From Plantago ovata (Eukaryota > Streptophyta > Magnoliopsida > Lamiales > Plantaginaceae): DNA of 64,000 nucleotides. Numbering within the stretch: the stretch's first letter is position 1; every line of letters starts with the position of its first letter. Below the pieces are notes generated by a model, which saw nothing but the letters and a program-made list of their open reading frames with translations, was not told where the DNA came from and did not search any database. Positions 56,054-64,000 of the stretch are shown piece after piece. Both the position numbers and the translations under genes were made by a program. The stretch lies in assembly GCA_028274465.1 (NCBI GenBank), contig CM051457.1, forward strand, positions 62,248,899-62,312,898, read 5' to 3'.

Positions 56054-58033
56054 TGTAACGCCCCGTATTTCTTATTTTTATTTTTATTTATTTAATTATT
56101 TTTCTAATTATTTAATTACCTAAATAATTTATTTTATTTGGTAATTTATTTATTTTCCTTCCCGCGTTATCAAACTCGAATTCGAAAGCTTCTTCGGGTT
56201 GTTGGATCGAATTTACTAGAAACTGACTACCAGCCTATTCCCTTGGCCCATTTCGACATAACCCATCTGCTGGCCCAATTCCATTTTCGTGGCCCAAGAC
56301 TTTAAGCCCATCTCTTGGCCCATGTCATCAAAACCCTAAATCTAAACCTTTTCCCAATCTTCTCCTTTCCCTCATTCCCTTCACGCCACTACTGAGAAAA
56401 AGAAGGAAAAAAAAGAAAACAACTCTCTGCCTCTCTCACCTTCGCCCATCTTCACCATTTCCATCTTGTTTCAACTTTCCATCCCAAGTCAGCATCATCA
56501 TCTCCATTGCTATCATCTATCATCATCAAAACCGCACCTCACCGTCGCCGGCCCGTCACCCTGCGCCATCCCATCTGGGCCGCACCGTCGAACCCCGTAC
56601 GACCTGTCCCGTTCTCGTTCCGTTCCCCTCCCGGCTTCGTTCTGCCCGTCATCTCCGGTCCCGTTGCCGCCGTCTCAGCGCCTCTCCGGTACGTTTCAGT
56701 TCGTTCGCGTGTCCTCCGTCACGTCCCGATCTAGTTTCACCCGGTAAGCCTCCGTCTCTAGCTCGTGCGATTCTGTTTCTGTTGGGATTCACTCTCGATT
56801 TGGATCTCGGTTTGATCTCTTGCTTCTCGATTGATTCGCAGTAGTGGTTCTTGTTCCATTCCGATCAGTCCTTCCTGCGCGTGCTCTCTGTCCGGTTTCT
56901 ACCCGTTCGAACTTTCGGTAAGTCTCTGTTCGGCTCAATTCCGATACGTTAAGATTAAATCTCGAATTGAATCTTGGTTTAATCCCTATGTATCTTTTGA
57001 TTCACAGTTTACTTTGTTACCGGTTCGTTAGAAGGTAACGATCTGCCCTGTTCTTCTTTTACGCTTTCCATCTTTTGTTTTATTCCCGTTTTACCCCTGC
57101 TGTACTTTGACCTCGATACTTTGACCTCGAAACTGAACCGGGACTTAGGGTAGATTTGGAATGTGAATGTTGTTTGTAGACTGTTTGACCTTGATTTACA
57201 CATGTTGACCGAATATGGACAGTTTGACCTCGTGTATTGACTGACCTGGACCTTGGTGAATTTATTTGAGGAAACTTGGGGAATGATTGGTAATAACTAA
57301 AACCTGTGAGGACTTGTTTTGAGATCTCTGGAAATTTAAAGGACTTTTTTACAATTATGCTTTGACCAATCTTGACTGACATGAGACTAGATTAGGAGAT
57401 TTTTGGACTTGTGTAGACTGTCGTGCATGTTTTGAGACTTATTGGACTTATTTGTACTTTCTGAAAATTAAAAAGGACTTTTCTGCAATTACGGTTTGAG
57501 GGTAAACTAGTAATTTCACTTCTGAACAGTATTTTAGTCGAAGTATAAACTGTTTTGGTTTATGAAAAGGGTTTTCTGTTTTACTTTTACTGAGAGTTAT
57601 TTATGTAAACAAAAGTTAAAAGTCTTTTCTTAAACAACTATTCATGTTTAATTACTTTTTGTTTTAGCATTAAGTGACAAGTAGACTTGCTAGTTTATCT
57701 GGTTTGTGAGTTAGAGTTTAGCATAGAGGTCCTAAGTTCAAACCCCACCTTCACCACTTTTTCTCCGATTACCTTCTTTATCGTTTCGTTTTCCGTTCCT
57801 ACTTAAGGTAGTAACTTGGAGTTTCTGTTTAGGGTCCGTGCTATCCGTTGTTCCGTAGCTGCTTTTCGAATCCGTGCTAAGTTCAATCAACTTCAAGGTG
57901 AGTGTTCACCCCCAAAAGTTATCTATTTATAAAATCTGGAAGGCAATGTGTTATGCATGTATATATATACTTACATGTATTGTATTCTGTATGCTTCCGT
58001 TTTTAAAGTAATTATGTCCTAAGTATGACTATT
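56054..58033 (+). repeat. TR-GAG LTR 3 (partial, cut by A3)
   Basis: First 1980 bp of the LTR. It breaks at GACTATT where LTR 1 goes on TTACTTTATTCTG. The Pol III-like module is at 57691-57745, with a weakened A box (TAGTTTATCTGG). Confidence 0.92.
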
Positions 58034-59307
58034 TGATGTGACCAAGTTTGTCAGACTCAATTAATCAAAAAAATTTGTTATTTAGCCAAAGACAGTTCAC
58101 AACTACAACGAAAACCGTAGTGTAGCAGTAGAATGACCTCGAGTGTCGTTCTCTAAGGACTATAATTAGTTTTATCTAATTTAATTAAAGAATATAAAAC
58201 AGCAGACGGTATAGCAAAGGTTTTTCTAACAGATAATGGAGATTGGTGATAGTATGGTCCTTCAAAGCATAATGGGATAATAATTATGCGTAAATTCCTC
58301 GGTTTTGCATGGAGATCTTTGATCAACCAATTGTCCTGTTGTAATTATCAAACACTACGAAGATATAGATACTGATAGGTCAAACACTATTGTCCAATTG
58401 TGTTCCGTAATTATTCAACACTACGAAGATATAGATGCGCATAGGTCGACACTATGGTCCAATTGTGTGCAATAATTAATCAACATACGAAGATATAGAT
58501 TCCGCCTGATCAACGAAATAAAGCAATAACACGGAGTATAATGCGCGATATAGCCATTTGCATAATTATCAACCCTTCGCTAAGAATTCACATACTATCA
58601 CCAACGATAAGTTTAGCTACTCATAGTTGTCATGCAATCAACAGAAATCATAGAGGAAAACATGTTGAAAGTTATATAAAAATAAGTAGAATAAACTGTA
58701 AGATACAATGTTACCGAAGGTTGTCAGTCTCCGAAGAATCGCGATCTTACAAGCTCCAAACTGCTATGAAAAAGTATCTCCTAAGCTATGAACCCCCAGA
58801 ACAGGCTCTGGGAAGTTCTTACCTAAAACTACAGAGAAAGGTGAGAGAATAGGTCTAGAAAAGTATGAATTTCAGAGAAAAACTGAGCAACTATATATAG
58901 GCTTCGAATTTGTGTGGGGCGAAGGGCCCCACACACCGAGCGATTCGCCTGGGAGTAAAATTCCAGGATTTTCGCGTTTTCGACGCGTTTTTGGATTTCT
59001 TTCCCTTTTCGGACTTGGTTTCTGACTTCTAGTGGCCTTCTAACCTCCAGATTCGACCCCTAGACTCCAAATCCTATCCGGAAATCTTCAGATACTCCAA
59101 ATAGGCTTCTGGAACACCAATTCCTTGTCAACTTCAATATAATTGCCCTGAAATCCTCGCTTTTCAACCAAAACCTGTAAAATAAAAACTAAAGGGAAAC
59201 GTGACACTATTCTAATAAAATGCACTAAAATATAGCTAAATTAACATAGAGGATAGCTAAAAATGGTGAAAAAGACTCAAATGAAAGTGTAAAATACACA
59301 TTCATCA
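58034..59307 (-). repeat. A3 3' LTR (1274 bp)
   Basis: Ends TTCATCA; clearly related to the A2 and A4 LTRs. Its GC-rich part (58914-58955) is reduced to about two diverged units. Confidence 0.9.
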
Positions 59308-60059
59308 AACTCCCCAAACCGAACCTTTGCTTGTCCTCAAGCAACTAAGCTAGACTCTAATGCAAAAAACAATGCAACACATAAAATGGAGTCTCATGCC
59401 AAATAAAATGAACTAATCTACTGAATCTATCAAATAACATATGAACAAAAACCATATAAATCAAAGCATGAATATAGGTTGAAGAATACCTCGATTGACT
59501 TATACACATCCACATAAGCACTTATGTCAAGACAAGATAGTCTCTCGTAACATTCTCTACCTGGACCTAGTCAGTGACGACGTAATGAAGCATGCTAAGA
59601 TATGAATGGTTGTCCCGTGCCTATGAAACTGACGACTTACTGCTATGTTCACCAAGTTTAAGACTTTCCCTCAAAGAGGTCGAACCCGTACTGGCTCTCA
59701 TCAAACGAAGGAGGGTTCCCTATAAAAGATAACACTCCCCTATTCTACCCATCTCTCAAGTAGAGTCTTAAGCTATTCACAACTTCCTGAATGGCATGAC
59801 GAGGGTGGTCTAGAACAGATGACAATAAAAAACAAAAGGCAAAAAATAGAAAATTACAAACACGATTACGAACATTGCAAGAATTGAGACACAACACTTT
59901 GCTAAACTGCTATTTGGCTTTCTTTTTGGACCCTTCTTTGCTTTTTTGGGGTGTTTTCTCTTTTTTTTTTCTTTCCAGTTTTCTTTTTTTTCCTTCCTTT
60001 TTTTCTTTTTTCCTGGAATTTTTTCTTTCTTTTTTTTTCGATTTTTTTAGCCAGCAGTA
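59308..60059 (-). other. A3 non-coding region, cut by A4
   Basis: Same blocks as 33192-33955, including the pyrimidine run at about 59917-60046. Ends CCAGCAGTA at the A4 boundary, with CAGTA (60055-60059) the flanking 5 bp. Confidence 0.8.
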
Positions 60060-61373
60060 TGATGAACGCGAGTTTGTCGGTCCCGGTTCAATCAAATAGA
60101 TTTGTTATTTAGGCAAAGGCAATTCACAACTACAACGAAAACCGTAGTGTAGCAGTAGAATGACCTCGAGTTTCGTTCTCTCAGGACTATAACTAGCTTT
60201 ATCTATTTAACTAGGAATATAAAAAACAGCAGACGTAAAAGCAAAGGGGTTTCTAACAGATAATGGAGATTGGTGATAGTATAATTCTTCAGAGCATAAC
60301 GGGTCGATAATCATGCGTAAATTCCTCGGTCTTGCATGGAGATCTTTGATCAATCTAATGTCCTGTTGCAATTATTAAGCACTACGAAGATAATGATACT
60401 GACAAGTCAAGCACTATTGTCCAATTGTGTTCCGTAATTATTCAACACTACGAAGATATACACGCGCCTAGGTCGAAGAGAGTCCAATTGTGCATAATAA
60501 TTAATACAACATACGAGAATTTAGGCTGAGCCTGATCAACGAAATAAAGCAATAACACGGAGTATAATGCGCGATATAGCCATTAGCATGATTATCTTCC
60601 CTTCGCTAAGAATTCACATACTAACACCAACGATAAGTTTAACTACTCATAATAGGCATGCAATCAACAGAAATCATAGAAGAAAACATGTTGAAAGATA
60701 TAATAAAATAAGTAGAATAAACTGTAAGATACAATGTTACCGAAGGTTGTCAATCTCCGAAGAATTGCGATCCTACAAGCTCCAATCTGCTATGAAAAAG
60801 TGTCCCGTAAGCTACGAACCCCCAGAACAGGCTCTGGGAAGTTCCTACCTAAAACTACAGAGAAAGGTGAGAAAGTAGGTCTGGAAAAGTATGAATTTCG
60901 GAGAAAATCTGAGCAACTATATATAGGTCCCGAAATACTGTGGGGCGGTTCGTCCCACACACCGGGCGGTTCGCCCGGTGTGGGGCGAGTCGCCCCACGT
61001 CCCGGGCGGTTCGCCCGGGAGTGTTTTTCGCGGAATTCCACGTTTTCGACGCGTTTTTGGATTTCTTCCCCTTTTCGGACTCAGTTTCTGTCTTCTAGTG
61101 GCCTTCTAACCTCCAGGTTCGACCCGTAGACTCCAAATCCTATCCGGAAACCTTCAGATACTCCAAATAGGCTTCCGGAAAACCAATTCCTTGTCAACTT
61201 CAACATAATTGCCCGGAAATCCTGGATTTTCAACCAAAAACTGTAAAATAAAATCTAAAGGGAAACGTGACACTATTCTAATAAAATGCACTAAAATATA
61301 GCTAAATAAACATAGAGGATAGCTAAAATAGGTGAAAAAGACTCAAACGAAAGTGTAAAATACACATTCATCA
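60060..61373 (-). repeat. A4 3' LTR (1314 bp)
   Basis: Ends TGATGAACGCG and ATTCATCA. The GC hairpin array (60942-61022) has five units, including GGGCGGTTCGCCC and GGGGCGAGTCGCCCC. Confidence 0.92.
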
Positions 61374-62867
61374 AACTCCCCAAACCGAACCTTTGCTTGT
61401 CCTCAAGCAACTAAGCTAGACTCTAATACAAAAAACAATGCAAGGCACAAAATGGAGTCTCATGCCAAATAAAATGAACCAATCTACTGAATCTATCAAA
61501 AAACATATGAACAAAAACCATATAAATCAAAGCATGAATATATGTTGAAAAATACCTCGATTGACTTATACACACATCCACATAAGCACTTATGTCAAGA
61601 CAAGATAGTCTCTCGTAACATTCTCTACCTGGACCTAGTTAGTGACGACGTAATGAAGCATGCTAAGATACGAATGGTTGTCCCGTGCCTATGAAACTGA
61701 GGACTTACTGCTGTTCCACTATGTTAAGACTTTTCCTCAAAAGAGATCGAACCAGTACTGGCTCTCATCAAAACGAATGAGGGTTCCCTATGAAAGATAA
61801 TACTCCCCTATTCTACCCATCTCTCAAGTAAAGTCTTAAGCTATTCACCACTTCCTGAATGGCAGGACGAGGGTGGTCTAGAACAGATGACACTCAAGAC
61901 AAAAAAGACAAAAAATAGAAAATTACAACACGATTACGAACATATCAAGAATTGGAAAATGAGACACAACACTTTGCTAAACTGCTAATTGGCTTTCTTT
62001 TTTTGGACCCTTCTTTGCTTTTTTGGGGTCTTTTCTTTTTTTCTTTTTTTCTTCTTTCCAGATTCTTTTTTCCTCTTTTTTTCTTTTTCCTGGAATTTTT
62101 TCTTTTTCTTTTTTTTCCGATTTTTTTAGCCAGCAGTAGCATAACAAAAAGAGAGAAAATGACTCACACAACTTCCCCAAACCTATTCGAAATAATAGGT
62201 TGGAGTACAAAATTTTACGGAAAAGGAAAAATAAACTCATAACACGGGAATGAAAAACGAAAACAAGTCTAATGATGGCGTAACCCCCTCCCCAAACCTA
62301 TTCGGATGAATAGGTTATAAACAAAGGATCACACAACCTCACACTACCTCCTTCCTAGGCATTTAGCAATCTCAAAGCATGGTGAAGACTTGTTGCCTCT
62401 TAGGTACATAATTACTCGTGAAAACAACCATAAGACCCTAACATGCATCATCCGCCTTCGTGAACCGCAGTAGAGAAAACACCACTAAGTGATGTCGAGA
62501 CTACCAAGCTTAACTAAGTGCAATGCATAAATGTGACAAGCCAAGCGAGAAAAACCTCAAACAAATTCATAGAGATGAGCATATGATTAATGGCATAGTT
62601 AGTTAATCTACCCAATAAAAAAGTTCAAAAAATTCGGCAATAAACTCCATATAAAACATGCAAGACTATCCTCGGATGAATGTAGTAAATGCAACCTAAA
62701 AAACTAAGAAAGCGGTAAACGTGCAAATGCAATTAAAAAACAAGATACCATACTCAACATCACAAAGTCACAATACTTAACATCATGGTTCACATCCCAT
62801 CCCCCTCATGAAACTTAAGCTAGTCCCTAGCAAAAGAGAATGAGTAAATAAAAAGTGATACTAGATG
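61374..62867 (-). other. A4 non-coding region next to 3' LTR
   Basis: Purine tract, conserved Athila blocks and a pyrimidine run (61985-62128). The Lys-rich ORFs on the minus strand here are compositional only. Confidence 0.7.
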
Positions 62868-64000
62868 TTACCGAACGGTTTGGCCTCGGTCGGCTGAGTA
62901 TTCAAGAATGGACTCAAGAGTACCTCCCCACGGTGGCCGCCATTCTCTTGGTCCGATGTAGCAAAGAGACCTAGGAAGCTTCAAAGATCTCACCATGGTG
63001 AATGGACTAGTTTGCTTTGCAGGCATATCCAATAAGAACTTCATCAATAGGAGGACATTCACTTTGACTTCATCGAGGTGCTTGTTTAGTGGTGGCTCCT
63101 GTGTATCTTGCTTGTCAAGCTTTCCACCTTGGAGGAGTAGATTCACTTCTTTGTACTTAAGAACCTCAGTAGTAACGGAAGGAAGTGGCTTTGGATTGAT
63201 GCGAATGTCTGCGAGTAAAGAAACAGGGGAGCAGGGGTCATCTAGCTCACTGGTCATGGGAGGCGGTTCTCCCCCCATGCTGGGCGACTCGCCCCCCACC
63301 TCCAGGGGGGCGTCGCCTTCCAATCCTTTCTCCTCTTCAAGTTCTCGAACCTCTTCTACTTCAGCACAATTCAACAAGCTGAATTCTTCCGTAAGATGCT
63401 CAGTTACTTCAACTTCTTCAACAACTTTTGCTCTACGAAGGTCATCTTCAACTTGCTCGGCATGTGCATCCTCCTCACTGATTTCTTCGGCTTCAAAATA
63501 CTCCTCGGATGAGCTTCCTGCTTCACCTCGATCTACTTCCTTTGCGGTGATGTGAATTGGTATGACCTCATCGGATTGTGTTGAACCTCTGGCGTACTTA
63601 CGGAGGACTTCTTCTGCCTCGTCGACCGTACATTCTCCCAGACCGCCGCTCAACCGATCCACTCTAAGTCGTTCCTCTTCACGAAGTCCACCAACGAAGC
63701 ACCAAATCAACTCCCCATCTTCGAAACGGTGATGGGGGCACTCACGTTTATACAGCTCAAAATGTTCGTAGGCGTCACAAAACTGCTCATACTCTCCTTG
63801 CTCGAAATATTGGATCCTATCACGTAAGGCAATTGTCTCATGATAGGGAATGAACCGCGCCAAGAACTCCTCTACTACTTGGCCCCAAGTTTTCAGCGAT
63901 CCTGGTTCTAACCTTGCAATCCAAAGTCTTGGCTCATACCCCAGAGTAAAAGAAAATAATTTCCTGCACAATTGGTCCTTAGTAAACCCTTCTGCTGGAA
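62868..64000 (-). CDS. A4 Gag (start off window)
   Basis: One unbroken frame from the right edge to a stop at 62868. It shows LCRKLFSFTLGYEPRLWIAR, PGSLKTWGQVVEEFLARFIP, FCDAYEHFELYKRECPHHRF and VGGLREEERLRVDRLSGGLG, the Athila Gag domain, then an acidic tail (EEYFEAEEISEEDAHAE) and LLLQGGKLDK. After LDEVKVNVLLLMKFLLDMPA the family similarity stops and 40 unrelated residues end the ORF, so the junction of the pol deletion lies about 62995-63010. Unlike A2 it has no frameshift, and this Gag could be functional. The true start is beyond the window. Confidence 0.88.
   Translation of the reverse strand, partial: PAEGFTKDQLCRKLFSFTLGYEPRLWIARLEPGSLKTWGQVVEEFLARFIPYHETIALRDRIQYFEQGEYEQFCDAYEHFELYKRECPHHRFEDGELIWCFVGGLREEERLRVDRLSGGLGECTVDEAEEVLRKYARGSTQSDEVIPIHITAKEVDRGEAGSSSEEYFEAEEISEEDAHAEQVEDDLRRAKVVEEVEVTEHLTEEFSLLNCAEVEEVRELEEEKGLEGDAPLEVGGESPSMGGEPPPMTSELDDPCSPVSLLADIRINPKPLPSVTTEVLKYKEVNLLLQGGKLDKQDTQEPPLNKHLDEVKVNVLLLMKFLLDMPAKQTSPFTMVRSLKLPRSLCYIGPREWRPPWGGTLESILEYSADRGQTVR

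Larger units (their letters stand above)
46501..58033 (+). mobile_element. TR-GAG-type gypsy array: LTR-gag-LTR-gag-LTR
   Basis: Three LTR copies start at 46501, 51311 and 56054 (TGTAACGCCCCGTATT); two end at 49337 and 54129 (CCGTTACA). Each complete LTR is followed by a tRNA-Met primer site, a leader, a gag and a purine tract, and no protease, RT or integrase. So the unit is a gag-only element of the TR-GAG kind, and two units share the middle LTR. The third LTR is cut at 58033 by Athila A3. It inserted into A1 after AATCT (46496-46500); the other duplication copy would be off-window. Confidence 0.93.
58034..60059 (-). mobile_element. Athila A3, left part
   Basis: Begins TGATGTGACCAAG inside TR-GAG LTR 3, with CTATT as the flanking 5 bp. 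LTR 58034-59307, then the usual purine tract and non-coding region, cut at 60059 by A4. No gene of A3 is in the window. Confidence 0.88.
60060..64000 (-). mobile_element. Athila A4, gag-only deletion derivative, right end off window
   Basis: LTR 60060-61373, non-coding region 61374-62867, then directly Gag (62868-64000). Protease, RT, RNase H and integrase, about 5 kb in A2, are missing between the Gag tail and the 3' region. So this is a non-autonomous Athila. Insertion is in the non-coding part of A3. Confidence 0.88.

Noticed and set aside
61945-62142. Lys-rich ORFs opposite to T-rich runs (also 33780-34067 and 59910-60095)
   Set aside because: They are translations of a purine tract and have no other sequence character.

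Overview
This is nuclear DNA of a flowering plant, probably a eudicot; the species cannot be told from the sequence. The evidence is the content: Ty1/copia and Ty3/gypsy LTR retrotransposons with plant-type primer binding sites (initiator tRNA-Met, tRNA-Asp), Athila-type gag-pol, Cassandra TRIMs carrying 5S-rRNA-like LTRs, a CACTA transposon with CACTACAA ends, a Stowaway-like MITE and one host gene of the plant CYSTM family. Apart from about 3.3 kb (16092-19380) the window is transposable element, much of it nested.

Layout. (1) 1-16091: a minus-strand copia element (C1), cut by the window edge inside its 3' LTR. It has gag, protease, integrase, RT/RNase H and an extra downstream ORF of about 825 codons. 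A CACTA element (9418-13587, TGG target duplication) sits in its gag. (2) 16092-19380: host DNA with the MITE and a three-exon minus-strand CYSTM gene (18336-18805). (3) 19381-64000: a nest. The outermost layer is the 3' end of a minus-strand element T (LTR 19381-20255) with an antisense, promoter-bearing ORF, probably Tat-like gypsy. Athila A1 starts at 21842 inside it. Copia C2 (21963-41812, TCGAT duplication) lies in the LTR of A1; Athila A2 (31881-41654, ATAAT duplication) lies in the 5' LTR of C2; a Cassandra solo LTR (36537-36840, AAGCT duplication) lies in the pol of A2. A1 resumes at 41813, carries a Cassandra complex (44267-45437, CTAGA duplication) and an extra ORF, and is cut at 46501 by a gag-only gypsy (TR-GAG type) arranged LTR-gag-LTR-gag-LTR. 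The third LTR of that array is cut at 58034 by Athila A3, itself cut at 60060 by Athila A4, whose gag runs off the right edge. The missing halves of T, A1, the TR-GAG array, A3 and A4 should lie to the right.

Function. No pol in the window is intact. C1, A2 and both TR-GAG gags carry stops, frameshifts, deletions or insertions; the pol of C2 is debris although its LTRs are still very similar; A4 seems to have lost pol entirely. C2, TR-GAG and Cassandra must therefore be moved by enzymes supplied in trans. The most interesting patterns are: Pol III promoter-like modules in the LTRs of three unrelated families; short oligomers (TCAGCAA in C1, TCCGA in T) scattered densely through whole elements; intron-like splice signals inside the TR-GAG LTR; and GC hairpin arrays that vary between Athila LTR copies.
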